64,000 nucleotides of DNA from contig JABSRN010000011.1 of NCBI GenBank assembly GCA_013214025.1, positions 62,001 to 126,000 of the forward strand, in the 5' to 3' direction. This DNA comes from Polyangiaceae bacterium. Lineage in GTDB: Bacteria > Myxococcota_A > Polyangia > Polyangiales > Polyangiaceae. Below are positions 18,344 to 28,004 of this stretch, one piece after another (position 1 is the first letter of the stretch; each line of letters begins with the position of its first letter). The notes below the pieces were generated by a model. That model was not told where the DNA came from and ran no database searches. It saw nothing but the letters and a program-made list of their open reading frames with translations. The position numbers and the translations under genes are program-made.

Positions 18344-20881
18344 CTAGCGGCGTCGCGGGGGACGAGGTTTCGGTGGAATAGCTGTGCCCCCATCTTCGGG
18401 CCACGGGTGTTTGGGGTAGCGGCCGCGAAGCTGCTTACGTACTTCGCCGTACTGACCCGACCAGAAGCCGCTCAGATCTCGTGTCACCTGCTGGGCTCTC
18501 CCGTTCGGAGCTTGTAGGTGAAGAGTGAGCGAATGGCGGGAGCCGCAAATGGTCGGGCCGTCGGTCATGCCGAAGAAGTCTTGGATGCGCGAGCCCACCC
18601 AGGGTTCGGCGTGGGTGCTGTAGTGCACCTCCAATCGCCGACCATTGGGTAGCGCGATGCTGTCCGGAGTGTGTTCGGCAAGAGCGCGCGTTTGAGCATG
18701 GTCTAGCTGCGCGGTTAACAACTGCTTCATATCCATCGATTCGAGATCCGCCAAGCTGGAAATATCGGTGCACGCGCGTTTTAGGATGGCGGTGGGATTT
18801 TCGGACAACGCGGGCCAGTCCAATTCGGGCATGTATTGCGATAGCAATTGTAGCCGAGCTCGCAAGGCGTCCAGCTCATCCCATTGTTTGCCGAAGCCGG
18901 AGGAGAGTGCCGCCTTGGCGAGAACTTCTGACACCTCGGAGGACGGCTTCGCTACCGTGCGGCTCTCTTCGATGGTTACGGAGCCTAACAGGATGCGACT
19001 GACAGACTCGACCCGGGACCGTCTGCTGTTCCAGCTGAGTTCGTCGCGATATTCGAGGTGGTCGTCTAAGTCGAGCAACCAGTCGGCCTCGACAGCCGAC
19101 GCTACATTCACAGTGGTGCCTCGGCGTTCTCCGCGTTTTTGTTCCCCGAGATCTAGCGCCAAGACGAACGGGGCGTCGCGGACCACCGAAGTTTCAGACA
19201 GGCGGGCGTCGCTTCCGCTCTGCAGGGTAACATCCGCGCTTCCTGGCTTTTTCCTACGCGCGACGCGGTCGATGTGTCCGCATAATAAGCTTTGCCGAAT
19301 CCTGGTATCGATTTCTTCGTTGTCGAGGCTGCCGTCCGTCGTTCTATCTGGCGAGAGTTGGCGGCGTAGTTGGGAGCAAGAGCGGCGCACGGCCGCTAGG
19401 CGATTGCCGTCAACGTTCGCTCTAGCAGCCGCGCCGCGAGAGAATTCTGCGACTTCGACTTCGGCATACAGATCCATCAATTCCGTGAGATCCGACAGCC
19501 CGGTCGCCGAGTCTGCTGGCTCGCGTTGGCGCCGGCGGATGTCGCGTTCCGAAAGCAGAGCCGCAGCGAGGCAGGCGGGTTCACCCACGCCGGCGGTCAT
19601 CGCGGAAATGAGAAACCGTGCGAGCCGCGGGTGCAGCGGGATTTGTGTGAGCTGTTCGCCGATGGGCGTCAGCCGAGAGCCGTCAGCGAGGGCGCCGAGA
19701 AGCCCCAGTAGCCGTTTTGCGTTGTCGATGTCGGCTCCCGCCGGTCTCTCCAAGAAGCGCAGTGTATCGGTGTCTCCACCGGTCAACTGACAAAGGTTGA
19801 GCCACACTTCACTGAGATCGCTGCGAAGCAGCTCGGGAATGTCGTGAGTGGGCCGCCGTTCAAAGCTCCCCCGGGTGTACAGACGCCGCACCCAACCCCT
19901 TTGGGTCCTTCCGGCTCGCCCGGCTCGTTGGATAGCTGAGGCTTGGCTGATATCTTGGAGTTCGAGCACAGCTCGGCCGCCCCAGGACGAGTAGGAGGCG
20001 ACGCGTGCGAGACCGCTGTCGATCACCGTTGTCACGCCGTCGATGGTCACGGAGGATTCTGCGACGTTGGTCGCGAGTACAATCTTGCGGAACCGTTGCG
20101 GGGCGACGGCGCGTTGTTGTTCCTTCAGGCTCAACTCCCCATGAAGCGGCAGTACCTCTAGGGTGTCGCTGCCAAGATTCTTTCCTAAGAGCTGTAGCGA
20201 GTTCTGAATTTCGCGTGTGCCCGGCAGGAACACCAGTAGGTCACCGCTGGAGTCCCGCTCGAGGGCGTCCCGAACCGCATGGCTTACGCGGTTCTCAAGG
20301 TATCGCTCATCGACGTCGGCGTCGTAGGTAATTTCGCAATCGAAGGCTCGTCCCTCGGTGGTAATTCTCGGAGCGCCCCCCAGGTAGTCGGCGACGGGGC
20401 CTGCGTTGAGGGTGGCGCTCATCACCAGGAGGTGCGGCGCGTTGGTCCTCTGGCGACGAATGCGGTCCAGTAGCGTGAGGCAGAGGTCGGTTTGAGCGTG
20501 CCGTTCGTGAAATTCATCGAGAATCACAACCGCTACGCCGTCTAGCGGATCTCCGCTCAACAATCGACGGAGCAACACGCCTTCGGTGACGAAGCGGACG
20601 CGGGTTTCCGGGCCGCTCACATCCTCGAAGCGCACCGTATATCCGATGCGTTTTCCGGGCCGCTCCCCGAGCTCGCTGGCGACGCGGGTAGCGGCGAGCC
20701 GTGCGGCCAATCGCCGCGGCTCTGTTACGATGATCTCTCCGCTGACACCGGCGTCCAGCAGTGCCCTGGGAACACGAGTCGTTTTCCCAGCCCCGGGAGG
20801 CGCTTCGAGTACGAGGACACCCTTGGCGCGGAGCGCGGAGACGATCTGCGGGAGGTGTTCGTCGAGGGGTAGCGGTATCAG
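18344..20881 (-). CDS. hrpB: ATP-dependent helicase HrpB
   Basis: DEAH-box helicase of the HrpB family; the substrate RNA and pathway are unknown. The P-loop LEAPPGAGKTTRVPRALL, the DEAH motif (VVILDEFHERHAQTDL), SATLN, the Q-x-x-G-R-x-G-R motif (QRAGRAGRTQRG) and the C-terminal HrpB region are all present. The first ATG, GTG or TTG in frame is a TTG at 20710, which falls after the P-loop, so it cannot be the true start. Coding is evident up to at least 20870. A CTG at 20881 would give 845 residues, the usual family size, beginning 6 bases after the glycosyltransferase stop. The frame remains open further upstream within that gene. The start given is therefore provisional. Confidence 0.9.
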   Translation of the reverse strand: MIPLPLDEHLPQIVSALRAKGVLVLEAPPGAGKTTRVPRALLDAGVSGEIIVTEPRRLAARLAATRVASELGERPGKRIGYTVRFEDVSGPETRVRFVTEGVLLRRLLSGDPLDGVAVVILDEFHERHAQTDLCLTLLDRIRRQRTNAPHLLVMSATLNAGPVADYLGGAPRITTEGRAFDCEITYDADVDERYLENRVSHAVRDALERDSSGDLLVFLPGTREIQNSLQLLGKNLGSDTLEVLPLHGELSLKEQQRAVAPQRFRKIVLATNVAESSVTIDGVTTVIDSGLARVASYSSWGGRAVLELQDISQASAIQRAGRAGRTQRGWVRRLYTRGSFERRPTHDIPELLRSDLSEVWLNLCQLTGGDTDTLRFLERPAGADIDNAKRLLGLLGALADGSRLTPIGEQLTQIPLHPRLARFLISAMTAGVGEPACLAAALLSERDIRRRQREPADSATGLSDLTELMDLYAEVEVAEFSRGAAARANVDGNRLAAVRRSCSQLRRQLSPDRTTDGSLDNEEIDTRIRQSLLCGHIDRVARRKKPGSADVTLQSGSDARLSETSVVRDAPFVLALDLGEQKRGERRGTTVNVASAVEADWLLDLDDHLEYRDELSWNSRRSRVESVSRILLGSVTIEESRTVAKPSSEVSEVLAKAALSSGFGKQWDELDALRARLQLLSQYMPELDWPALSENPTAILKRACTDISSLADLESMDMKQLLTAQLDHAQTRALAEHTPDSIALPNGRRLEVHYSTHAEPWVGSRIQDFFGMTDGPTICGSRHSLTLHLQAPNGRAQQVTRDLSGFWSGQYGEVRKQLRGRYPKHPWPEDGGTAIPPKPRPPRRR

Positions 20882-20886
20882 GACCG

Positions 20887-21618
20887 CTACCCCTGAAAGC
20901 GAATCATCCAGGTGAGCTTCGCGAGATTCTTCAAGACATTGGGCACGCGCTTGAACAAGTTGATCGATGGTGGTCGCTTTTCGAGTACGCGAACTGGGAT
21001 TTCGATGACTGTGTTCGACGAGCGGTAGGCGCGGATCACGAACTCGCTGGCGAACACGTCTTTGTCTGCCAAACAGGCTTCGACTTCGCCCAGAAGCGAG
21101 TTCCGGCGAAATGCCTTCAGTCCGTGGGTGTCCGTCCCCCGGAAGCCGAGTAGGAGTCGCAGTAAATTGGTGTAACCAACGCTAGCGGCGTGTCGCAAGA
21201 AGGGGCGTTCGTCTTCGGCTCCGGCGATCAGTTTCGAGCCGATCACCATATCGGCTTCTCGCTTCTCGAGAATTTCGATGGCGCGTAGGTGAAAGTCGGT
21301 GTCGCAGAGATCGATCTCTTCGCAGATTACGAATTCGCCCTTCGCGCGGCCGATGCCGTCCCTCATCGCCTTGCCGTAGTTGGGCTCGCCGATGGAAAAA
21401 CTGCTGACCTCGGGGTAGCGTTCGCTGAGGGTTACAGCAAGCTCCACCGTGCGGTCCGAGGAACCGTTTTCGGCGAGAATGATCTCGTAGGACCAGCCGA
21501 GGGGCTTGAGTCGATCTTGTAGATCCACCACTGCCGACCGAAGAATGCCTTCCTCGTTGTAGATCGGAATGACGATGCTGATGTGGGGTCGGCGGGCGCC
21601 GTTGGTGGGTTCGCTCAT
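20887..21618 (-). CDS. Family 2 glycosyltransferase (GT-A)
   Basis: A 243-residue GT-A fold glycosyltransferase resembling dolichol/polyprenyl-phosphate mannosyltransferases. ISIVIPIYNEEGILRSAV opens the nucleotide-sugar site, ILAENGSSDRTVEL carries the first acidic pair, and EEIDLCDTDFH stands where the DxD would be expected. There is no membrane segment, so it is probably a cytoplasmic enzyme using a lipid-phosphate or other acceptor. It lies between polA (132 bases upstream) and hrpB (immediately downstream), both on the minus strand. The sugar donor and acceptor are not deducible. The usual DxD appears altered (DLCD), which may affect metal binding. Confidence 0.85.
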   Translation of the reverse strand: MSEPTNGARRPHISIVIPIYNEEGILRSAVVDLQDRLKPLGWSYEIILAENGSSDRTVELAVTLSERYPEVSSFSIGEPNYGKAMRDGIGRAKGEFVICEEIDLCDTDFHLRAIEILEKREADMVIGSKLIAGAEDERPFLRHAASVGYTNLLRLLLGFRGTDTHGLKAFRRNSLLGEVEACLADKDVFASEFVIRAYRSSNTVIEIPVRVLEKRPPSINLFKRVPNVLKNLAKLTWMIRFQG

Positions 21619-21750
21619 GGGGCCTCGGAAAGTAAGAAAAGAAGTGTCCGGCTTTTCGTCCAGACGGGGGGAAATGTCAAAGGTGCCGCAAATCTGGGAA
21701 ATTGAGGGGTTGTTTTGTCTCTGGCGGCCTCTGGGACGAGATGCGCGCCC

Positions 21751-24495
21751 TCAGTGGGCGTCAGTCCAGCTGGCCCCGGCACCCACGTCCACCACGAGGG
21801 GCACGCGCAGGGGGTAGACGTTTTCCATTCGCTCCCGGACCACGTCTTTCGCGTTAGCGACTTCGGATTCCGGCACTTCGAACACGAGTTCATCGTGAAC
21901 CGTCAGGATCATGCGGCTGCCCGGCGTAGGGGGCTCCCGAAAGGTGAGCATGGCTAGTTTGAGCAGGTCAGCGGCGGTCCCCTGAATGGGCGTGTTCATC
22001 GCGATGCGCTCCGCTGCCAGTCGGCGAGCCCGGTTGCCGTGGTGAATATCGGGCATGAGCCGTCGCCGTCCGAGCAGAGTGCTGATGCTCTCGGCCCGCC
22101 GTGCGGTTTCGATCGTCTCGTCCATGAATCGCCGGACGCCTTCGTACTGACGAAAGTAGCTGGCGATGAAATTCCCGGCTTCCATGCGGTGGATGCCGAG
22201 GCTCTTGGCCAGGCCGCTGTCGCCTTGACCGTAAACCACTCCGAAGTTGACGGCCTTAGCACGTCGTCGCAGCTCGTCGTCGACCTTGTCTTCGGACACT
22301 TCGAAGATTTCCATGGCCGTTCGAGTGTGAATGTCCTGTCCGGTTTTGAAGGCTTCGAGCAATCGCGCATCCTCGGAGAGATGTGCGAGTACCCGCAGCT
22401 CGACTTGTGAGTAGTCGCCGCTGACCAGTTGGTAGCCATCCGGGGCACGGAAGGCGCTGCGAATAGAGCGCCCGAGCTCGGTCCGAATCGGGATGTTTTG
22501 GAGGTTGGGATCGTGGGAGGAGAGCCTTCCGGTGGCGGCGACCGCTTGGTCCCAGCTGCAATGAATGCGTCCGGTCTTGGGGTGAACCAGCGCGGGCAAG
22601 GCATCCACGTAGGTCCCTTTCAGCTTGGCGAGCTGGCGGATCTCCAGAATCAGTTTCGGCAGTTCGTGCTGTTCAGAAAGAGCTTCCAGCGTCGCCGCGT
22701 CTGTGGATCGTGCTGTTTTTGTTCGCTTGAGAGGCTTGAAGCCCAAATCGTCGAATAGGAGCTTTTCGAGTTGTCGAGGGGAGTTCACGTTGAACTCCTT
22801 GCCCGCGATCTTGTGAGCCTGCTCCTCCAAAGACGCGAGGTCACGGCCCAGCCGGGCTCCGAACTTTGTCAGGAACTCGCTGTCGACCTGTACGCCGTCT
22901 TTTTCCATTTCGGCCAGCAACGGGGCCAAGGGCAACTCCACCTCTCCGTAGAGCTTGTCGAGATTTTCCTCGGCGATTCGAGCCTCGAGGCGTTCCCAGA
23001 GACGGAAACAGGCGTCGGCGTCGGCTGCGCCAAAGGGGCCGGCATCGGCGACGCTCACTTCATCAAAGCTGATGCGCTTTCTACCTTGCTTCGTCAGGTC
23101 GAGGAGGGGCGTGAGGCTGAGGCCCAACTCCCGGGCTGCGAGGGACTTGAGATCGTTCTTCTGAGATGCGTCCAGCAGGTAGGCGGCTAGCATGGGATCG
23201 AAAGCGACCTCCTCTAGCTCGATGCCGTGTTGGCTCAGCAGGACGCGTGAGCGCTTGATATTGTGAATACAGAGTTGAACGCCGGCTGTGGCAATGAGCT
23301 TGCCGAATTTTGCGAGCGTTGTTTTGGAGTCGAGCTGTTTGGGGCCCGCCATGTCGCGGTGAGCGAGCGGCACATAGTAGCCCTTGCCGTTTTCGAATGC
23401 GAAGCCCAGGCCGACCAAGGTGGTGGCCATAGGCCCGCCGCGAGTAGTCTGGGTTTCGAGGGCCCACTTTCCCGCCTTGGATGCGAGCGCTAACAATTCA
23501 TCCAGGCGCTCGTCGCTGAGAACGGTTTCGAGCTCGGCCGCCACAGCGGCAGGGGTCGGCTGTGCTGCGCTGGCGCTGCCAGAGCCTCCACCCGAAAGCG
23601 GGAGCGACGTCTGGCTTTCTTTGTCGAGAGCTGTGAGCTGGCGCTGGAATCCCAGTTCGCCATAGAGCGTTCGCAGGCGATCGAGATCACGTCCGCCATA
23701 GGTGAGACTCTCCCGGTTCAGGGTGACGTCGCAGTCTTCCTTCAGCGTGACCAGACGCTGACTAAGAAAAGCCTGATCTCGGTACTCGGTGAGATTCTGG
23801 TTCAGTTTTTTGCGAGTGACCGACGCCAGGTTTTCGTAGACCCCTTCGAGGGTGTCGTGGGTGTTGAGCAAGTCCTTTGCGGTCTTGGGCCCCACGGAGG
23901 GGACTCCTGGCACGTTGTCTGAACTATCCCCCATGAGAGCCAGCAAATCCCGCAGCTGGTTCACGCGCACGCCGAATCGCTCTTCCACTTCTGAGACGCC
24001 AAATACGCGATTACGCATGGTGTCCCACATCAACACATCGTCGCCCACCAGTTGCATGAGATCCTTGTCAGCGCTGACAATGACCACGCGGATTGATTGT
24101 TCTTGGCAATGTCGGACTACGGTCGCAATGAGGTCGTCGGCTTCGACACCGTCTTGCTGGAACACAGGGATCCCGTAGGCGTCGATCAGCTCGCCGGTTC
24201 GCTTCATCTGCACCTTCAGATCCTCGGGTGCGGGCGGGCGGTTCGCTTTGTACTCGGGATAGATTTCTTTGCGAAAGGTACGCGTGCGAGAATCCATCGC
24301 GACCGCCAACATTTTTGGCTGGCACTGTCGGGCCATGCGGTCGAGCATGTTCACGGTGCCAAACACCGCGTTGGTGGGTTCGCCACTGGGGCTACTGAGG
24401 GGTTGAACGGCGTGATAGGCGCGAAACACAAATCCGCTCAGATCTACGAGATATAATACGTCGTCAGAACCGGCGTCGAACAATGGGGTGGACAT
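21751..24495 (-). CDS. polA: DNA polymerase I
   Basis: Repair and Okazaki-fragment polymerase of 914 residues. The N-terminal 5'-3' exonuclease domain is intact (YLVDLSGFVFRAYHAV; VEADDLIATV; ALMGDSSDNVPGVPSVGPKT). The C-terminal polymerase domain has motif A SGDYSQVELRVLAHLS, motif B RRRAKAVNFGVVYGQGDSG and motif C TVHDELVFEVP. The central 3'-5' exonuclease fold is present, but its metal ligands are changed: the FDTET motif reads LETQT, NLKYD reads NIKRS, and only the last Asp (AADAD) survives, so proofreading is probably absent. The start ATG is 98 bases from the divergent kinase gene. Confidence 0.97.
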   Translation of the reverse strand: MSTPLFDAGSDDVLYLVDLSGFVFRAYHAVQPLSSPSGEPTNAVFGTVNMLDRMARQCQPKMLAVAMDSRTRTFRKEIYPEYKANRPPAPEDLKVQMKRTGELIDAYGIPVFQQDGVEADDLIATVVRHCQEQSIRVVIVSADKDLMQLVGDDVLMWDTMRNRVFGVSEVEERFGVRVNQLRDLLALMGDSSDNVPGVPSVGPKTAKDLLNTHDTLEGVYENLASVTRKKLNQNLTEYRDQAFLSQRLVTLKEDCDVTLNRESLTYGGRDLDRLRTLYGELGFQRQLTALDKESQTSLPLSGGGSGSASAAQPTPAAVAAELETVLSDERLDELLALASKAGKWALETQTTRGGPMATTLVGLGFAFENGKGYYVPLAHRDMAGPKQLDSKTTLAKFGKLIATAGVQLCIHNIKRSRVLLSQHGIELEEVAFDPMLAAYLLDASQKNDLKSLAARELGLSLTPLLDLTKQGRKRISFDEVSVADAGPFGAADADACFRLWERLEARIAEENLDKLYGEVELPLAPLLAEMEKDGVQVDSEFLTKFGARLGRDLASLEEQAHKIAGKEFNVNSPRQLEKLLFDDLGFKPLKRTKTARSTDAATLEALSEQHELPKLILEIRQLAKLKGTYVDALPALVHPKTGRIHCSWDQAVAATGRLSSHDPNLQNIPIRTELGRSIRSAFRAPDGYQLVSGDYSQVELRVLAHLSEDARLLEAFKTGQDIHTRTAMEIFEVSEDKVDDELRRRAKAVNFGVVYGQGDSGLAKSLGIHRMEAGNFIASYFRQYEGVRRFMDETIETARRAESISTLLGRRRLMPDIHHGNRARRLAAERIAMNTPIQGTAADLLKLAMLTFREPPTPGSRMILTVHDELVFEVPESEVANAKDVVRERMENVYPLRVPLVVDVGAGASWTDAH

Positions 24496-24593
24496 CGCCC
24501 TGGGCCTTAGCAGATCGTGGCATTTGGCGGGAAGCCGTCCGCTGTGTGCTCGGTCCTTTGAAATGCGCGGGAGCCGGTTTAGGCTGTGTTCCT

Positions 24594-26057
24594 ATGGGTG
24601 AACTCCAACCCCCGGCTGAGCTCATCGCGCAGAAATATCGCTGTACGCGGCTGCTGGGCCGCGGCGGCATGGGAGCCGTCTGGGAGGGCGTGCACGAGAG
24701 TCTCGGCACCCGAGTGGCGGTCAAATTCATCGATGCCGAACACGCCGAGAGTAACGAGGCCCGAAAGCGCTTCGTCAATGAGGCCCATGCGGCGGCGAGA
24801 CTCAACAGCAAACACGTTGTTCAAGTCTACGACCAGGGGGTGACCGAGGACGGGCGCCCCTATATCGTCATGGAGTTCCTGTCGGGGGAACCCCTGGACC
24901 GCCGGCTGGCGAGGGGTCAGCGCCTGGGCAAAGAGGAGACAGTCCGAATCATCCACCAGCTGTGTCGCGCGCTGGTGCGAGCCCACGCAGCTGGCATCGT
25001 TCACCGGGATCTCAAGCCCGAGAACGTATTTTTGGTATGGGACGAGGAAGACCAGAGGGACGTTTGCAAACTCGTGGACTTCGGAATCGCTAAGTTCACC
25101 ACCGACAGCGTGGGTGGTGCGGCGGCGACTCAAACCGGTGCCGTGCTGGGGACGCCACATTATATGAGCCCGGAACAGGCCCGCGGACTCCGTAGCGTCG
25201 ACTCAAGGGCGGATCTTTGGAGCGTATGTGTCATCGCCTTCGAATGTTTGGTGGGCCGTCGACCCTTCGTCGGGAGAGCGATGGGGGATTTGCTGGTCAA
25301 TGTCTGCACGGAACCGGCGCCCGTTCCTTCCACCCTTCATGATGAACTGCCCCCTGCCTTTGACCATTGGATCGCGCGTGGGCTTCAGAAAGAGCCCGAC
25401 GGACGGTTCGAGACCGCCGAACAGTTGTCGGACGCTCTGGCGGAGGCACTGTCGGAACCACGACTGAAGTTCGCGAGCCTGGCTGACGGGTCGGCGCGGC
25501 CGGCCCTGACCACGAGGGGGGGCGAGGCGAATTCCCCAGGAGCTTCAGCCGAGGGGGGGGGAGCGAGCCGAACGGGCACCGGGACATTGCCCGCGCTGCC
25601 CACTCGCCGGGCCAGCGTGCCCATGTGGGGACTTCTGGCGCTGTTAGTGGCGGGTGGCAGTTGGACTCTGTTCCGGTTCGGTGGCGCGACAGCACCCAAC
25701 GCATCCGTGACTCCGGGTGCCTACCCAAGTCCGACGGCGGCGCCAGCGCCCCTGGTCGCCGTGGTGGGGGTGCCCTCTGCCAGGGTCGTTCCGTCAGCCG
25801 CAGCGGCACCCGCGATGACGGCTCCGCCTGGGCCATCGCTTCGGCGGGGCTCCGGTCGGCCAAGCCAGTTCGCGGCGGACGACGGTCCTCGCGTCGACGG
25901 GCGTCATGCCGGCATTGCAGCGCACAAACGGCAACCGTCAACCTTACTGCCGAGCAGCGCAGTTGCAACGCCCAGCGCATCAGCGGCCGTTCTGGGCGCG
26001 CGCCCGCGGGGCCCGAAGGTCTCGGAACCGGCGCTCATCGATGAGCTGGGTTATTGA
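24594..26057 (+). CDS. Eukaryotic-type Ser/Thr protein kinase
   Basis: A 487-residue membrane-anchored Hanks-type kinase. The Gly loop LLGRGGMGAVWEG, the ATP-binding Lys (RVAVKFID), the catalytic loop IVHRDLKPENVFL, DFG (LVDFGIAKF) and the GTPHYMSPEQ activation segment are all intact, so it should be active. A Gly/Ser/Ala linker with a run of nine G bases (25553-25561) leads to one membrane span (about residues 345-360). A Pro/Ala/Ser-rich tail of about 130 residues follows, presumably outside the membrane. I chose the ATG at 24594, 13 residues before the Gly loop; an alternative start at 24483 would overlap polA. It is a typical myxobacterial signalling kinase with an unknown target. Confidence 0.93.
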   Translation: MGELQPPAELIAQKYRCTRLLGRGGMGAVWEGVHESLGTRVAVKFIDAEHAESNEARKRFVNEAHAAARLNSKHVVQVYDQGVTEDGRPYIVMEFLSGEPLDRRLARGQRLGKEETVRIIHQLCRALVRAHAAGIVHRDLKPENVFLVWDEEDQRDVCKLVDFGIAKFTTDSVGGAAATQTGAVLGTPHYMSPEQARGLRSVDSRADLWSVCVIAFECLVGRRPFVGRAMGDLLVNVCTEPAPVPSTLHDELPPAFDHWIARGLQKEPDGRFETAEQLSDALAEALSEPRLKFASLADGSARPALTTRGGEANSPGASAEGGGASRTGTGTLPALPTRRASVPMWGLLALLVAGGSWTLFRFGGATAPNASVTPGAYPSPTAAPAPLVAVVGVPSARVVPSAAAAPAMTAPPGPSLRRGSGRPSQFAADDGPRVDGRHAGIAAHKRQPSTLLPSSAVATPSASAAVLGARPRGPKVSEPALIDELGY

Positions 26058-26253
26058 AACTGGCTCACTTTGACCGCAATAGCGCGACCAGGCAGCGGTT
26101 GGATTCCGTTGAAAATGCTGAAACGCGGAACAGGTGGGATGCGCGGAACTAACTAAGATAATTGATGTAATCATCGTTTCGTACACCCTGCTGCAAAGAA
26201 TTACATGTGCGTGACAATCGGCCCGCAGGGCGGTGTTACTCCGCGCTCGTCAT

Positions 26254-27735
26254 ATGGCTTCTTTGATTATCGTCGCGTATTTCGGTGTTCTTCTCTTGCT
26301 TTGCACTTACGGCGCGCACCGCGCGCACCTGGTGTGGCTTTGTTACCGTCACCGCAAGCGTCTCGCGGCGGTCGGGGAACTTCCGGCCCTAGTTGAGGCC
26401 GACCTGCCTCGGGTTACGATTCAGTTGCCGCTCTATAACGAGGCAACTGTCGTCGAGCGGCTGCTGGATGCTGTCGCCACCATGGACTACCCGCGGGATC
26501 GGCTGGAAATTCAGGTCCTGGACGATTCGAACGACGAGACCATCCAGTTGGCGCGTCGCAAAGTGGAACGCCTCCGCGACCAGGGACTCGACATTCACTA
26601 CGTTCGCCGCCCGGATCGGGTTGGCTACAAGGCTGGCGCTTTAGAGTACGGCTTAACGTCTTCCACGGGTGAATTTATCGCTATTTTTGACGCGGATTTT
26701 ATCCCCCAGCCGGATTTCGTGCGAGCTACCATCGGGCATTTCGCCGATCCCAAAATCGCGATGGTTCAGACGAGGTGGCAACACCTGAACCAGGCTGTGA
26801 GCTTGCTCACCGAGATCCAGGCGATGATGTTGAACGGACATCACCTCGTGGAGAATCGCGCTCGATGCGCAGCGGGCCACCTCTTCAACTTCTCTGGCAC
26901 CGGCGGCATCTGGCGTCGCGCAGCTATCGACGATGCGGGTGGTTGGGAACACGATACGATCACTGAGGATTTGGATCTTTCCTACCGCGCGCAGCTGCGA
27001 GGCTGGCGGTTCATCTACCGTCCCGATGTCACGACTCCTGCGGAGTTGCCGGAAGAGATGTCCGCGTTCCGCGCTCAGCAGTACCGTTGGGCGAAGGGGA
27101 CCGTCCAGACGGCGCGCAAGCATCTTCGTCGCATTCTCAATGACGGTGGGCTCGGCGTGGAGCAACGCATTGAGGCGGTCTTCCACCTCACCCCCCATTT
27201 CGCCTATCCACTGATGCTCCTGTTGAGCGTGCTGCTGTTACCGGCGTTGATTCTTATCCCGGCAACCGATGTGTTGACGATGGCTCTGGTCGATCTGCCC
27301 TTGTGTCTCGGAGCCACGGGTTCCCTTGCAGCGTTCTATTGTTCTGCAGAGCGCGCCGGTGGCGGGACCGTCGGATCGGCTTTGCGCCGGCTTCCGGCAC
27401 TCATTGCCCTCGGCGCTGGACTCAGCCCTCACCTCTCTCGCGCCGTGTTGGACGGCTGGAATGATATGGCTGGTGAGTTCATTCGCACGCCCAAGCGGGG
27501 CCGCACTGCGGGACGCTACCGTCAGCGCGCTCAGCTTCCTATGGTCGAACTCGGTCTGCTGCTTCTCAGCCTTTGCGCGGTGGTAGCTTCTATCGAGACT
27601 GGCCATTACTTCGCGACGCCGTTCACCATGTTGTTCGCTGGTGGCTATGGCTACGTCTCTTACCTGGTTGTTTCCGAGCAGCTCAGTGTTGGCGACGATG
27701 CTCCCTCGACCGAGGTCGCCCCCGCAGCCGAATAG
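26254..27735 (+). CDS. Cellulose-synthase-like family 2 glycosyltransferase
   Basis: A processive or mannan-synthase-like membrane glycosyltransferase of 493 residues. It has one N-terminal span (LIIVAYFGVLLLLCTYG), a cytoplasmic GT-A domain with VLDDSNDET, DADF, TEDLDLSYRA and the acceptor motif QQYRW, and several C-terminal spans, as in CslA/glucomannan synthase relatives. It presumably extends a beta-linked polysaccharide using a nucleotide sugar. The ATG at 26254 is preferred over a GTG at 26233. No BcsB/BcsC-type export genes are adjacent, and the kinase upstream is separated by 196 bases that include a locally AT-rich stretch. Confidence 0.9.
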   Translation: MASLIIVAYFGVLLLLCTYGAHRAHLVWLCYRHRKRLAAVGELPALVEADLPRVTIQLPLYNEATVVERLLDAVATMDYPRDRLEIQVLDDSNDETIQLARRKVERLRDQGLDIHYVRRPDRVGYKAGALEYGLTSSTGEFIAIFDADFIPQPDFVRATIGHFADPKIAMVQTRWQHLNQAVSLLTEIQAMMLNGHHLVENRARCAAGHLFNFSGTGGIWRRAAIDDAGGWEHDTITEDLDLSYRAQLRGWRFIYRPDVTTPAELPEEMSAFRAQQYRWAKGTVQTARKHLRRILNDGGLGVEQRIEAVFHLTPHFAYPLMLLLSVLLLPALILIPATDVLTMALVDLPLCLGATGSLAAFYCSAERAGGGTVGSALRRLPALIALGAGLSPHLSRAVLDGWNDMAGEFIRTPKRGRTAGRYRQRAQLPMVELGLLLLSLCAVVASIETGHYFATPFTMLFAGGYGYVSYLVVSEQLSVGDDAPSTEVAPAAE

Positions 27736-28004
27736 AGCTCCTCCAAACGGCCGCTTTGGTTCAAATCAGGGCGGACCTATTGGGTCGTATGTGCTGGAAG
27801 CACGTACACCGCGCACCCGCTGACGCCGGCAAGCTCGGGGGTATGGGGGCGCAGCCCCCGGGTGCGTCACGCTGATTTACGCGTCTTTGATAGACATTTT
27901 CGACTGCCGCGTTAACATGAAGGCCTGTTCAGCGGGGGGCGGCAACAGATCGATATCTATCGGTCATCTTTTAGTCAAAGCCTCCCAAGAACCGGAGTTG
28001 TTGC
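27736..28004. other. Intergenic region upstream of ihfA
   Basis: This stretch of 269 bases has no supported gene. A GC-rich hairpin lies at 27845-27859. Downstream, an AT-richer patch (TTTGATAGACATTTTC near 27884) may contain the ihfA promoter, but no hexamer pair has good spacing. GGTTCAAATC at 27759 resembles a tRNA T-arm, but the stems do not pair. Confidence 0.45.
27845..27859. repeat. GC hairpin
   Basis: GGGGGC-GCA-GCCCCC forms a perfect 6-bp stem with a 3-base loop. No T-run follows on either strand, so it is not a standard terminator. Confidence 0.4.

Noticed and set aside
27755-27775. GGTTCAAATC resembling a tRNA T-arm
   Set aside because: The neighbouring bases do not pair into a T-stem and no acceptor, D or anticodon arms can be formed.
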